From an uncultured Clostridia bacterium (GTDB lineage: Bacteria; Bacillota; Clostridia; Oscillospirales; Ruminococcaceae): DNA of 36,288 bases. The notes under the pieces were generated by a model. The model made no database searches, was not told where the DNA came from, and worked only from the letters and a program-made list of their open reading frames with translations. A program made the position numbers and the translations under genes. Each line of letters starts with the position of its first letter. Position 1 is the stretch's first letter. Shown piece after piece: positions 15,505-24,074 of the stretch. The DNA is taken from contig CANAQK010000014.1 in NCBI GenBank assembly GCA_947363605.1, positions 1-36,288 on the forward strand. Reading direction: 5' to 3'.

Positions 15505-16756
15505 GGTGATTGTGGTCGGCGGAGGTGCGGCTGGGATGATGGCGGCGGAAACTGCGGCTCTGGCCGGAGCCAAAACCCTGCTGCTGGAACGCAACGAACG
15601 CCTGGGACGGAAGCTGCTGATTACCGGGAAAGGCCGGTGCAATGTCACCAACGACTGCACCGAGGAAGAATTTTTCCGGAATGTCCCGACCAATCCGAAA
15701 TTCCTGTTCAGCGCGATTTCCCGTTTCAGCCCTCAGGACTGCCGGGCGTATTTCGAAAGCCGGGGCGTCCGGCTGAAAACGGAACGGGGCGGCCGGGTGT
15801 TCCCGGTTTCCGACCAGGCGCAGGAAATTGCCGCCGCGCAGGAGGAGGCCTGCCGCCGGGCGGGTGTCCGGATCGAAACCGGCCGGGTGAACTGCCTCCG
15901 GATGGAACGGGGACGGATTGCCGGTGTCAGCTGTGAGGACGGCCGGGAATTTGCGGCTCCCTGCGTCATCCTCGCAACGGGAGGGAAGTCCTATCCCCGG
16001 ACGGGCTCCAGCGGGGACGGATATGCGCTGGCTGCCTCGGCAGGGCATACAGTCACCGAGCTGAAGCCCTCCTTGGTGCCGCTGGTATCGGAGGATGAAG
16101 GCTGTGCTGCGATGCAGGGGCTTTCCCTCAGGAATGTGGAGCTTCGCCTGTGGGATGCCCGGAAGAAAAAACCGCTCTTTTCTGAGCTGGGGGAGCTGCT
16201 TTTCACCCATTACGGGATGTCCGGGCCGCTGGTGCTGAGCGCGAGTTCCCATATCCGCCGGTTCGAACCGGGCCGGTTTTCGGTGGCCCTGGATTTAAAG
16301 CCGGGTCTGGATGAAGCACAGCTGGACGCCCGGCTGCTGCGGGATTTCGGGAAGTTTGCCAACCGGGCTTTCGCCAACAGCCTGGAGGAGCTCCTGCCCC
16401 GGAAGATGATCCCGGTGGTTGTCCAGCGTTCCGGGATCCCGCCTCTTGGGAAGGTGCATTCAATTACCAAGGAGCAGCGCCGGGAGCTGGTCCGGCTATT
16501 GAAAGGGCTTCGCTTTTCAGTGGATGGTTTCCGCCCGATTGAGGAGGCGATCGTCACCTCAGGCGGGGTGAAGGTGTCTGAAGTGGATCCGGGGACTATG
16601 CAGTCCAAACGGATGCCCGGCCTGTATTTTGCGGGCGAGCTGCTGGATGTGGACGGTTATACCGGAGGGTTTAATTTACAGATTGCGTATGCGACGGGCT
16701 ATGCAGCGGGCGTTTCCGCTGCGGGAAGCCGGGCGCAGAAGGAGGAAGCGGAATGA
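15458..16756 (+). CDS. FAD-dependent flavoprotein, HI0933/YhiN/BaiN family
   Basis: A 432-residue flavoprotein. The N-terminal dinucleotide-binding motif VVGGGAAGM (about 19-27) is followed by the family signature GKGRCNVTN, the GGKSYPRTGSSGDGY block and the C-terminal FAD contact GLYFAGELLDVDGYTGGFN. Members include BaiN, proposed to reduce bile-acid intermediates, but most are uncharacterised, so no substrate is assigned. ATG 15458 has GGAGG 9 nt upstream and overlaps the regulator gene by 47 nt. GTG 15497 (AGGGGA upstream, 8-nt overlap) would give the more usual family N-terminus and is a real alternative. The stop overlaps cmk by 4 nt. Confidence 0.9.
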   Translation: MNTTFIRSQGKQPVFEVIVVGGGAAGMMAAETAALAGAKTLLLERNERLGRKLLITGKGRCNVTNDCTEEEFFRNVPTNPKFLFSAISRFSPQDCRAYFESRGVRLKTERGGRVFPVSDQAQEIAAAQEEACRRAGVRIETGRVNCLRMERGRIAGVSCEDGREFAAPCVILATGGKSYPRTGSSGDGYALAASAGHTVTELKPSLVPLVSEDEGCAAMQGLSLRNVELRLWDARKKKPLFSELGELLFTHYGMSGPLVLSASSHIRRFEPGRFSVALDLKPGLDEAQLDARLLRDFGKFANRAFANSLEELLPRKMIPVVVQRSGIPPLGKVHSITKEQRRELVRLLKGLRFSVDGFRPIEEAIVTSGGVKVSEVDPGTMQSKRMPGLYFAGELLDVDGYTGGFNLQIAYATGYAAGVSAAGSRAQKEEAE

Positions 16757-17415
16757 TTTCTGTTGCGATTGACGGGCCGGCGGGGGCCGGGAAATCCACC
16801 ATTGCCCGCGCTGCGGCGAAAGAGCTGGGGTTCCTTTATGCGGATACCGGCGCGCTTTACCGGGCGGTGGCCTGCTATATGATGAGCCGTGTGGACCCGG
16901 CGGACGCATCCGCGGTGGTCCCGCTGCTGGACGAAGTATCGGTGGAATTGAAATTTGCAGAGGGGGAACAGCGCGTTTTCCTGAACGGGGAGGATGTTTC
17001 CGACCGAATCCGCACACCGGAGGTTTCGGTTCATGCTTCCGAGGTTTCGCAGATCCCGCAGGTACGGCAGTTCCTGTTCTCCCTCCAGCAGGATCTGGCG
17101 AAAACGAATTCCATTGTGATGGATGGGCGGGATATCGGCACCGTCGTCCTGCCCCATGCGGCGGTGAAGATTTTCCTCACCGCCGACCCGGAGGTACGCG
17201 CCCGCCGCCGTTTCCGGGAACTGACGGAAAAAGGGCTGGAGGTTACTTTTGAGGAGGTCTTGGCAGATGTGGTCAAGCGGGATGATGCGGATATGCACCG
17301 CGCGGTTTCCCCGCTCCGCCAGGCGGCGGATGCCGTGCGGGTGGATACCACGGACTGCTCCCTGGAGGAGTCGATCGCGCGGGTGATTCGGGTAATCCGG
17401 GAAAAGCAGGGCTGA
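16753..17415 (+). CDS. cmk: Cytidylate kinase
   Basis: A 220-residue (d)CMP kinase that phosphorylates CMP and dCMP with ATP. The P-loop GPAGAGKS is at 8-15; ADTGALYRA, MDGRDIGTVV and the lid arginines of ARRRFRE and SPLRQAADA are conserved. It overlaps the flavoprotein gene (ATGA). The cmk-plsC-ispH order is a conserved clostridial arrangement. Here repeat copy D is inserted 9 bp after the stop, between cmk and plsC, without destroying either gene. Confidence 0.96.
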   Translation: MISVAIDGPAGAGKSTIARAAAKELGFLYADTGALYRAVACYMMSRVDPADASAVVPLLDEVSVELKFAEGEQRVFLNGEDVSDRIRTPEVSVHASEVSQIPQVRQFLFSLQQDLAKTNSIVMDGRDIGTVVLPHAAVKIFLTADPEVRARRRFRELTEKGLEVTFEEVLADVVKRDDADMHRAVSPLRQAADAVRVDTTDCSLEESIARVIRVIREKQG

Positions 17416-17424
17416 CCTGCCTTT

Positions 17425-17577
17425 TATAGTCAACGCACTTGAAAAGAAGCCAATGCTTCTTTTCAACACTGCGGCAGGATGCCGCAGTGGGCGGCGAAGC
17501 GGCCATGCGGTAGGGATTCATAGACGGCGCACAGCGCATTTTATGCGCGGGCAGGCAAAGCCTGTGTGCCGGCTATA
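17425..17577 (+). repeat. R1 interspersed repeat, copy D (153 bp, lacks terminal hairpin)
   Basis: It starts TATAGTCAACGC and ends TGTGCCGGCTATA. Both left hairpins, the core and the GCAGGCAAAGCCTG hairpin are present. The terminal hairpin found in copies A, B, C and E is missing cleanly. It sits inside the cmk-plsC operon gap, so the operon must be read through it or restarted after it. Confidence 0.9.
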
Positions 17578-17657
17578 TACAGGCATTTTCCCAATTCTGC
17601 GCCGGGGAGGAATGCTGCATACAGAGCCGGGGCGCGCGGCAGAATAAAGGAGTAAGG

Positions 17658-18257
17658 ATGTCATTTTACGCATTTGCCCGGCAGCTGGTCAAGCTGCTGC
17701 TGAAGCTGCCCTACCGCCTGCGGGTGGAAGGAATTGAACAAATCCCGGAGGACCGCGGGTTCCTGTTGGCCTGCAACCATGTCAGCGATTTGGATCCGCC
17801 TTTCCTGGGGGTAGCCTGTCCAAAGCAGGTGCGGTATATGGCGAAGGAGGAGCTGTTCCGGGTTCCGATATTAGGCTTTTTGATCCGGCATCTGGGCGCT
17901 TTTCCGGTTGCACGCGGCAAAGGGGACCGCGGCGCGATCGAAAAAGCGGAGCAGATTGTCCGGGAGGGCGGTGTGCTGGGGATTTTCCCGGAGGGCGGCC
18001 GCTCGAAAGATGGGAAGCTGCATAAAGCGAAGTCCGGTGCGGTGGTGATTGCCTCCCAGACTGGCGGGGATATTGTCCCGGCCTGCATTGAATACGGGAA
18101 AAAACGGGGGCTCCGGCGGGAGGTCACCGTACGCTTCGGGGAACCGATCCGGAATGGGGAAATCCGGGTGGACGGGAATCAGAAATCCGAGCTTCGGGCA
18201 TCCAACCAGTTGCTGATGTCCAGGATTGCAGTGCTGCTGGGGGTAGAGGCGCCATGA
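17658..18257 (+). CDS. plsC: 1-acyl-sn-glycerol-3-phosphate acyltransferase
   Basis: A 199-residue membrane-associated acyltransferase that makes phosphatidic acid from lysophosphatidic acid. The catalytic H-x4-D motif is NHVSDLD (His41, Asp46) and the substrate-binding block is FPEGGR (110-115). A hydrophobic N-terminal segment fits peripheral membrane location. AAAGGAG precedes ATG 17658. It overlaps the ispH fusion gene by 4 nt, so the two are translationally coupled. Confidence 0.94.
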   Translation: MSFYAFARQLVKLLLKLPYRLRVEGIEQIPEDRGFLLACNHVSDLDPPFLGVACPKQVRYMAKEELFRVPILGFLIRHLGAFPVARGKGDRGAIEKAEQIVREGGVLGIFPEGGRSKDGKLHKAKSGAVVIASQTGGDIVPACIEYGKKRGLRREVTVRFGEPIRNGEIRVDGNQKSELRASNQLLMSRIAVLLGVEAP

Positions 18258-20281
18258 CGGAATATACGCTGGCGAAAACCGCTGGCTTTTGTTTCGGGGT
18301 AAACCGGGCGGTTGACCTGGTATTCCGGCTGCTGGACGAGGGGAAACGTCCGGCAACCTTGGGCCCGATCATCCATAACCCCCAGCTGGTGGAACGGCTG
18401 GCCGGCCGGGGAGTCCGCATTATTGATTCCCCCGAGGAGGCCCGGCCGGGTGAAACGGTTGTGATCCGGTCGCACGGGGTCGCGCGGGAGGTATACGACC
18501 GGCTGGAGGCGCTGGGCGTGGACTACGTGGATGCGACCTGCCCGTTTGTGGCCAAGATCCACCGGATTGTCCGCCAGGAGTCCGGGAAGGGGAAAACGGT
18601 TATTGTGGCTGGGGATGTCCATCATGCAGAGGTGGAAGGGATCCGAGGGCATTGCCAAGCGCCTTCCTACGTTGTGGCAGATGGGGAAGAACTGCGAATT
18701 TTGGCTGAAAATTTGTCGAAAAAAGAAAAAATCAATGCGGTTTTAGTAGCACAAACCACATATCATACAAATCGGTGGCACTACTGCAATGAAATTGCGA
18801 AAAAACACTATACAAACCTGAAAATATTTGATACAATATGTAGTGCGACCAGTGAACGTCAAAGCGAAGCGGCCGAAATGGCGGCTGCAAGCGACCTGAT
18901 GATTGTAATCGGCGGCAGGCACAGCTCGAATACACGTAAACTGCAGGAAGTCTGCCAAAAGCATTGCAGTACCCTTTTAATTGAAACAAAGGATGAATTG
19001 GACGGAATCGACCTATTCGCTTATGATAAAATTGGCGTCACTGCCGGAGCGTCTACGCCGGCTGATATAATCAAGGAGGTTCTTAAAACGATGAGTGAGA
19101 TTTTAAGAAATGAAGAAATGGAAGACTTTGCTACTTTGCTGGAGCAGTCTTTGGAAAGCGAAAAAATATACAATGGCAAACGGGTTACCGGCGTAGTTAC
19201 ATCTGTTGCACCCAATGAAGTACACGTGGATATCGGCGCAAAACAGGCCGGCATTATTCCGGCAGAAGAGCTGAGCGATGATCCTTCCACTAAAATTGAA
19301 GATCTGGTAAAAAAAGGCGACGAGATCGAGCTGGTTGTTGTCAAGGTCAACGATCAGGAAGGCATTGTCACCCTGTCGAAAAAACGCTGCGACGCGGCGC
19401 GCGGCTTTGAGGAACTCAAAAAAGCTTACGAAGAAGAAACCATTCTCGACGGCGTGGTTACTGATGTTGTCCGGGGCGGCGTGCTGGTTTATACCTGCAA
19501 TACCAAGATTTTTGTCCCGGCATCCCAGTCTTCGGATTCCCGGGTAGAGGATCTGAACACCCTGCTGAAAAAGCCGGTTCGTCTGAAAATTATCGAGATC
19601 AACGAACAGCGCAGCCGTGCAAAGGGCTCTGTCCGTGCGGTTCTGTCTGCGGAGAGAAAAGAAAAACAGGCGAAATTCTGGGAGTCTGTGGAAATCGGAA
19701 AGGTTTACCAGGGCGAAGTCAAATCCCTCACTTCTTACGGTGCGTTTGTTGACCTGGGCGGCATTGACGGGATGATCCATATTACCGAGCTGTCCTGGAG
19801 CAAACTGAAACATCCGTCTGAGGTTGTGAACCCGGGTGATATGGTAGAGGTTTATATCAAGGATTTTGATCCGGAAAAGAAACGGATCTCTTTGGGTTAT
19901 AAGAAAAACAGCGAAAATCCGTGGGTGATTTTCCAGAATGATTACCATGTAGACGATGTGGTGAAAGTGAAAATCGTTTCCTTCACGGCTTACGGAGCGT
20001 TTGCAGAGATTATTCCGGGAATTGACGGTTTGATCCATATTTCTCAGATTGCAAACCAGCGTGTAGAGAAGATTTCGGATGTCCTGAAAGTGGGCCAGGA
20101 AGTTGACGCGAAAATTATCGAGATTGATGTGGATAAAAAACGTGTCAGCCTGTCTATGCGCGCACTTCTCTCGGAGGACGAGCAGAAAAAAGATAAAGAG
20201 CTGGACTTGAACAGTGAAGTAGAAGGCGTTGTTGCAGAGAAAATCGTTGAAGAAGCGGTTGTCAACGCAGAAGCTGAATAA
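18254..20281 (+). CDS. ispH: IspH (HMBPP reductase) fused to ribosomal protein S1 domains
   Basis: A 675-residue fusion. Residues 1-280 are IspH, the last MEP-pathway enzyme, making IPP and DMAPP; the [4Fe-4S] ligands Cys13, Cys96 and Cys196 and substrate residues His41, His74, His124 and Glu126 are present. Residues from about 305 to 640 hold four S1 RNA-binding domains (near 310-380, 393-465, 480-550 and 565-637; the last two with SYGAFVD and AYGAFAE), and an acidic tail follows. This fusion is known from Clostridia. An in-frame ATG with its own AAGGAGG lies exactly at the junction (19091). DNA from about 18700 to 19110 is clearly more AT-rich than the flanks. The fusion ends a long operon at a terminator. 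Confidence 0.96.
   Translation: MTEYTLAKTAGFCFGVNRAVDLVFRLLDEGKRPATLGPIIHNPQLVERLAGRGVRIIDSPEEARPGETVVIRSHGVAREVYDRLEALGVDYVDATCPFVAKIHRIVRQESGKGKTVIVAGDVHHAEVEGIRGHCQAPSYVVADGEELRILAENLSKKEKINAVLVAQTTYHTNRWHYCNEIAKKHYTNLKIFDTICSATSERQSEAAEMAAASDLMIVIGGRHSSNTRKLQEVCQKHCSTLLIETKDELDGIDLFAYDKIGVTAGASTPADIIKEVLKTMSEILRNEEMEDFATLLEQSLESEKIYNGKRVTGVVTSVAPNEVHVDIGAKQAGIIPAEELSDDPSTKIEDLVKKGDEIELVVVKVNDQEGIVTLSKKRCDAARGFEELKKAYEEETILDGVVTDVVRGGVLVYTCNTKIFVPASQSSDSRVEDLNTLLKKPVRLKIIEINEQRSRAKGSVRAVLSAERKEKQAKFWESVEIGKVYQGEVKSLTSYGAFVDLGGIDGMIHITELSWSKLKHPSEVVNPGDMVEVYIKDFDPEKKRISLGYKKNSENPWVIFQNDYHVDDVVKVKIVSFTAYGAFAEIIPGIDGLIHISQIANQRVEKISDVLKVGQEVDAKIIEIDVDKKRVSLSMRALLSEDEQKKDKELDLNSEVEGVVAEKIVEEAVVNAEAE
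19073..19093 (+). promoter_or_regulatory. Internal ribosome site and ATG at the IspH/S1 junction
   Basis: AAGGAGG (19073-19079), 11 nt, then in-frame ATG 19091 (residue 280, [10 protein letters not shown]). Initiation here would make a stand-alone S1-domain protein of 396 residues. It could instead be a relic of the time when the two genes were separate. Confidence 0.5.
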
Positions 20282-20309
20282 GTTTTAGTTTCATCATTTT
20301 TGCATAAAT

Positions 20310-20352
20310 AGTAAAGGGCTTCAGTCGGTTTTTCCGCCTGGAGCTTTTTACT
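20310..20352 (+). terminator. Terminator after the ispH-S1 fusion
   Basis: AGTAAAGGGCTTCAG pairs with CTGGAGCTTTTTACT (15 bp with G-U pairs), with the T-run in the 3' arm. It closes the long operon. Confidence 0.65.
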
Positions 20353-20396
20353 ACACCTTGGAGAAAGGCATAATAAAGGGAAGGGATTATGGACTT

Positions 20397-20984
20397 ATGA
20401 AAAAAAGCCTCCAAGTATATTGGAAACTGTTTACCTCTACGTTCTATCTCAGCGCTTTTACATTTGGGGGAGGTTTTGTGATTATCCCCTTGATGCGTAA
20501 AAAGTTTGTCACGGACTTGGACTGGATCGAGGAACAGGAAATGTTGGACCTTACAGCGATTGCCCAGTCCTCTCCGGGGGCGATTGCCGTAAACGCCGCG
20601 ATCCTGGTGGGGTATCGGGTTGCTGGGTTTCCTGGTGCTTTGGTAACGATTTTGGGGACGGTCCTGCCGCCGCTGATTATCCTCTCCTGTATTTCGCTGG
20701 TATACGAGTGGTTTCGCAGTAACGCTTGGATTTCTGCCTTGCTGCGGGGGATGCAGGCCGGGGTTGCAGCCGTAATTATTGATGTAGTATGGAGTATGGG
20801 AGGAAAGGTAGTCAAAAGCCGGGACTGGATTTCGATCCTGGTGATGTGCGCGGCTTTTGCAGCGACTTACTGGCTGAAGCTGAACGTAGTCTTTATTATT
20901 CTGTTCTGTGCAGCTCTTGGCGTTGTGGTAACGATTTGCAAAGGACGGAAAGAGAGGGCTCAGGATAAGGGGGAAAGCGAATGA
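20397..20984 (+). CDS. Chromate transporter family protein, first half (ChrA N-type)
   Basis: A 195-residue membrane protein of the CHR family, equal to one half of the long ChrA. FTFGGGFVIIPLMRKKFV near the start and AQSSPGAIAVNAAILVGYR are the family signatures; five or six helices follow. Short CHR proteins work as pairs encoded side by side with opposite topology. They may export chromate or another oxyanion; the natural substrate in gut anaerobes is unknown. ATG 20397 is preferred (GGGAAGGG upstream); the frame also opens at TTG 20358. The stop overlaps the next gene. Confidence 0.9.
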   Translation: MKKSLQVYWKLFTSTFYLSAFTFGGGFVIIPLMRKKFVTDLDWIEEQEMLDLTAIAQSSPGAIAVNAAILVGYRVAGFPGALVTILGTVLPPLIILSCISLVYEWFRSNAWISALLRGMQAGVAAVIIDVVWSMGGKVVKSRDWISILVMCAAFAATYWLKLNVVFIILFCAALGVVVTICKGRKERAQDKGESE

Positions 20985-21556
20985 TTTACCTGGAACTGCT
21001 CTGGAGCTTTATGCAGATTGGCCTGTTCAGTATAGGGGGAGGCTATGCCGCGATGCCGGTGATCCAAAGCCAGGTTGTGGACCTGCATCATTGGCTGACC
21101 CTGGAGGAATTTGCTGATGTTATTACCATTGCCGAGATGACCCCCGGCCCGATTGCGATCAATTCCGCTACTTTTGTAGGGATTCAGGTGGCTGGGATCC
21201 CAGGTGCGATTGTGTCAACGCTGGGTTGTGTGATCCCTTCCTGTATTATTGTTTTGACGTTGGCTTTCTTTTACTATAAGTATAAAAACTTACGTATGGT
21301 ACAAGGCGTATTAGAAGGTTTGCGTCCGGCTATTGTAGCGCTGATTGCTTCGGCTGGGCTTTCGATTTTAATTTTATCAGTATTTGGAAACAATGGGATT
21401 TCATGGGCGATTCATCAGATCAATTGGGTTTCAGTGGCGCTTTTTGGCGCGGCTTTGTTTGTCCTGAGGAAATGGAAACCCAGTCCGATTGTGGTAATGC
21501 TGGGCTGCGGTGTGGTTGGGATGCTGGTCTATCAGCTTACCCCGCTGGGCGGATGA
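20981..21556 (+). CDS. Chromate transporter family protein, second half (ChrA C-type)
   Basis: A 191-residue partner of the preceding gene, overlapping it by 4 nt (ATGA). It shows the matching signatures FSIGGGYAAMPVIQSQVV and AEMTPGPIAINSATFVG, then several membrane helices. Together they form a heteromeric CHR transporter. A strong terminator follows 30 nt after the stop. Confidence 0.92.
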   Translation: MIYLELLWSFMQIGLFSIGGGYAAMPVIQSQVVDLHHWLTLEEFADVITIAEMTPGPIAINSATFVGIQVAGIPGAIVSTLGCVIPSCIIVLTLAFFYYKYKNLRMVQGVLEGLRPAIVALIASAGLSILILSVFGNNGISWAIHQINWVSVALFGAALFVLRKWKPSPIVVMLGCGVVGMLVYQLTPLGG

Positions 21557-21587
21557 ATTATATTTCATTTCATCGTATAAATTGAAT

Positions 21588-21627
21588 AAAAAACTCCGGA
21601 GGGCAGGGGAAGCTCCGGAGTTTTTTT
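21588..21627 (+). terminator. Intrinsic terminator after the chromate transporter genes
   Basis: AACTCCGGAG and CTCCGGAGTT pair across an 11-nt loop, followed by seven T. Each arm is itself a palindrome (CTCCGGAG), and the A-run on the left allows weaker function in reverse. Confidence 0.88.
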
Positions 21628-21676
21628 ATTGCCTCGCTTCTGGTCAAAGCGGATAACTGGAGGGATGGGCTATGGT

Positions 21677-21922
21677 TTATCCAAAATCATGACGGTGAAC
21701 AGAAATACCGGATTGCCGGAAGAGCTCGAGGATTTTCTCGATATGCTGAAAACATTCCGAGTCATCCAGGGAATCATCTTCGAGAACCTGTTTGATTTTC
21801 TGTAAAATCGCACAGCTTTGTGATTCAATGGCGTCCTCAATGGGGAAAGGCAGGTTGGGAAATACGATATGGATTTCCTGTTCGGATAATAGCCGAATCA
21901 ATAATTCCTGCGATACTTTCAT
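21677..21922 (-). CDS. Small acidic protein of unknown function
   Basis: An 81-residue protein (MKVSQELLIRLLSEQ...) predicted mainly helical, with acidic stretches (EDDSLDDSE) and no signal peptide or metal motif. I do not recognise it. AGAGGAA precedes ATG 21922. It is transcribed divergently from an Xre-type regulator gene, and a promoter bracketed by an inverted repeat lies between them, so the pair looks like a regulator and its controlled gene. Confidence 0.7.
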   Translation of the reverse strand: MKVSQELLIRLLSEQEIHIVFPNLPFPIEDAIESQSCAILQKIKQVLEDDSLDDSECFQHIEKILELFRQSGISVHRHDFG

Positions 21923-21940
21923 ATTGGGTTCCTCTTTTTT

Positions 21941-21996
21941 ACGTTTATGTAACGTATTTTAGCATAAATTATATGTTAAAGTCAAGTAAAATACGT
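21941..21996. promoter_or_regulatory. Palindromic operator region between divergent genes
   Basis: A perfect 10-bp inverted repeat, ACGTATTTTA (21952-21961) and TAAAATACGT (21987-21996), is separated by 25 bp. A second inverted repeat, ACGTT-5 nt-AACGT, lies at 21941-21955. The outer arms cover the -10 and the region just before the -35 of the minus-strand promoter, as expected for repression by the adjacent regulator. Confidence 0.7.
21956..21985 (-). promoter_or_regulatory. Promoter of the small acidic protein gene
   Basis: Minus-strand TTGACT, 18 nt, TAAAAT. It lies within the inverted-repeat operator. Confidence 0.65.
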
Positions 21997-22014
21997 GATA
22001 ATCGTGTGAGGCTT

Positions 22015-22275
22015 ATGAAGAAAATCTTATTTGAAAATAATAAAAATATCATTTTCAAAACGCTGAAGCTTTGTCGGGTGAAAAATTCCATGTCTCAGGA
22101 ACAGCTTGCGGCAAAGATGCAGACGCTGGGGGTGAATATGGATCAGCAGATGATCAGCCGCATTGAGCGGAACTCCCGCTTTGTAACCGATTATGAATTG
22201 GCTTGCTTCTGCCGGATTCTGGGCGTCCATACAGAAGAACTGCTGGAGGATTTTTGGCAGGACCTGGATAAATGA
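22015..22275 (+). CDS. Xre/Cro-type helix-turn-helix regulator
   Basis: An 86-residue single-domain DNA-binding protein. The HTH covers about 19-75 (SMSQEQLAAKMQTLGVNMDQQMISRIERNSR...), with the Cro/C1 pattern of Gln-Leu-Ala and Ser-Arg-Ile-Glu. It most likely binds the ACGTATTTTA inverted repeat immediately upstream and controls itself and the divergent small gene. Start ATG 22015 has only a weak GTGAGG ribosome site; the longer upstream frame runs through the operator and is not coding. Confidence 0.85.
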   Translation: MKKILFENNKNIIFKTLKLCRVKNSMSQEQLAAKMQTLGVNMDQQMISRIERNSRFVTDYELACFCRILGVHTEELLEDFWQDLDK

Positions 22276-22285
22276 ACCCGGAACT

Positions 22286-22325
22286 GCGAACAGCCGAGGA
22301 CGGTTTCCCGTTCTCGGCTGTTCGC
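22286..22325. terminator. Long hairpin between convergent genes
   Basis: GCGAACAGCCGAG pairs with CTCGGCTGTTCGC, continued by ACGG/CCGT. It lies between the ends of the Xre gene and htrA. There is no U-tract on either side, so it may act as an mRNA 3' end stabiliser rather than a classic terminator. Confidence 0.6.
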
Positions 22326-22379
22326 ACCATGAAAAAGTTTATATAAAAGCAGAACAAAGCAGAATAAATTTAACTTGTA

Positions 22380-23687
22380 TTAAATGGATTCGCCTTTATT
22401 TTCTCCCAGCGTGATCTGGACGGTTCCCTGACGGTTTCCGCGTATGATCGTAAGCTCCAGCTGATCGCCGACGCTGTGGGAGTCCAGGATTTGCTTCAGT
22501 TCGGAAGAGGTGGTAATCGCGGTCCCATCTGCTGAGATGATTCGGTCGCCGACTTGGATTCCTGCACGTTCTGCGGCGGAACCTTCATTGATCTTCAGCA
22601 CATAGACGCCGGTGGAATGGACGCCGTACATCAATGCCGTCTGCGGGTCGGATACATCCAGCAGGGAAAGCCCCAGCTCTACCCGGCCCTGCACGTAGCC
22701 GTAGGTCAGCAGGTCGTCAATTACGGTCCGGGCAGTGTCAATCGGGATTGCAAAGCCGATACCCTCCACATTTTCGCCGCTGGACTTCGCGTTGATAATG
22801 CCGACCAGCTCCCCCTGTGCGTTAAACAGCCCGCCGCCGGAATTGCCGGGGTTTACGGCCGCGTTGGTTTGGAGCAGGGACATGACCTCGTTATCCACGG
22901 TAATCTGACGGTCCAGCGCGGAAATGATGCCGTTGGATACGCTGCCTCCCAGCTGGCCCAGCGGGTTGCCGACCACAATGGCAGGTTCACCTACCTGCAG
23001 GCTGGAGGAGGAGCCGTAGACAGCAGGCTTCAGCCCTTCTGCATTGATTTTTAATACGGCAAGATCGGTTTTTTTGTCGCTTCCGATCAAAGCGGCTTCA
23101 TAACTGGTGCCGTCGGTCAGCGTGACGGTAATTTTGGAGGATCCATCAATCACATGATGGTTTGTGACGATATAGCCGTCACTGGAAATAATCACACCGG
23201 AGCCTGCGCCGGACATAATCTGCTGCTGGAAAAAGTTCCCGGTCGTGACGCTTTCGGTAGTGATTTCGACCACACTGTCCTTCACCAGGGCGGCAACCTC
23301 CTGTGTGCTCATTTCGGTTTTGCCGCTGCTGGTCTTGGCGTTTGTGGCAATCCCCTCCGTGCTGTTTGGGATACTCTGCTGCTGGCTTTGTACCGGTGCA
23401 GGATCGGTGTCCAGTGAGTTGGCCAGGCTGGTTCCCAGGAACCCTGCCCCGAATGAGAAAGCCACGCTCAGGGCGGCTACAACCGCTAGCTTTGCGGTTC
23501 CGCTGCTGTTCTTTTTCTTAGGAGTACGGGGTTGTGGAGAGGCCCCGTTCCAGCCCTGCATGACCGGCGGATGGTTCCCTGCGGAGGGCTGCTGGGAAAA
23601 GTGAGCCGTATCCTGTACAGGGATCGAGGGGGTTGGCGTATAGCTGGGGTTTGGGTTCCAATTGTTTTGATTTTGATAGCCGTTCAT
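22380..23687 (-). CDS. HtrA/DegP-type serine protease with PDZ domain
   Basis: A 435-residue membrane-anchored protease for surface protein quality control. A Pro/Asn/Gln-rich cytoplasmic region (1-60) precedes one membrane helix (about 66-90, LAVVAALSVAFSFGAGFLG). The trypsin-like domain has the triad His178 (TNHHV), Asp208 (KTDLAVLK) and Ser283 (GNSGGGLF). One PDZ domain follows (about 335-430, GSAAERAGIQVGDRII). ATG 23687 has GGTGA upstream; ATG 23699 is an alternative. The leader of about 140 nt folds into a long hairpin. The gene is monocistronic. Confidence 0.95.
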   Translation of the reverse strand: MNGYQNQNNWNPNPSYTPTPSIPVQDTAHFSQQPSAGNHPPVMQGWNGASPQPRTPKKKNSSGTAKLAVVAALSVAFSFGAGFLGTSLANSLDTDPAPVQSQQQSIPNSTEGIATNAKTSSGKTEMSTQEVAALVKDSVVEITTESVTTGNFFQQQIMSGAGSGVIISSDGYIVTNHHVIDGSSKITVTLTDGTSYEAALIGSDKKTDLAVLKINAEGLKPAVYGSSSSLQVGEPAIVVGNPLGQLGGSVSNGIISALDRQITVDNEVMSLLQTNAAVNPGNSGGGLFNAQGELVGIINAKSSGENVEGIGFAIPIDTARTVIDDLLTYGYVQGRVELGLSLLDVSDPQTALMYGVHSTGVYVLKINEGSAAERAGIQVGDRIISADGTAITTSSELKQILDSHSVGDQLELTIIRGNRQGTVQITLGENKGESI

Positions 23688-23762
23688 AAGATTCACCATT
23701 GGCCCGGGTGGGCGGTTCCTTTCTATTTTTCTTTTATGGATAAATAAAATTCTGATTTGGTT

Positions 23763-23821
23763 CGAAACCCGGCCTGGAAGCCTTCACGGTATCGGCGGGG
23801 CTTCAGGCCTTGGATGTTTCG
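23763..23821 (-). promoter_or_regulatory. Structured leader of htrA
   Basis: In the htrA 5' UTR, CGAAAC/GTTTCG closes an outer stem, and GGCCTG-AAGCC pairs with GGCTT-CAGGCC inside it. The structure sits between promoter and start codon and could be a regulatory RNA element. It matches no riboswitch class that I know. Confidence 0.5.
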
Positions 23822-23834
23822 ATGGGTTTATCTT

Positions 23835-23863
23835 ATCATGCTATTTTTACACGGGTTTGGCAA
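23835..23863 (-). promoter_or_regulatory. Probable htrA promoter
   Basis: Minus-strand TTGCCA, 17 nt, CATGAT. The -10 is weak, which would fit an activated or alternative-sigma promoter. Confidence 0.45.
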
Positions 23864-23991
23864 AAAAATGAAAAGAATGTGAGAACTTGTTGCGGCTTCG
23901 TGAACAAGCGGGCTCCCGCCCAGCCCGCTGCTGTTTGGGATAGCTTTGTGGCCTTCCGTATCTGATATTGGGGTTTTATATGTTTTTGCAG

Positions 23992-24020
23992 TTGCAATTT
24001 TCCCGGAAACGTACTATACT
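23992..24020 (+). promoter_or_regulatory. Promoter of the Nudix/NfnAB gene cluster
   Basis: TTGCAA, 17 nt, TATACT, about 55 nt before the Nudix ATG. Confidence 0.75.
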
Positions 24021-24074
24021 AAATGGAAAGCCCTTTAGCTTTATAAAGCGGAAAATTGGAAAGGCGGATGAGGA

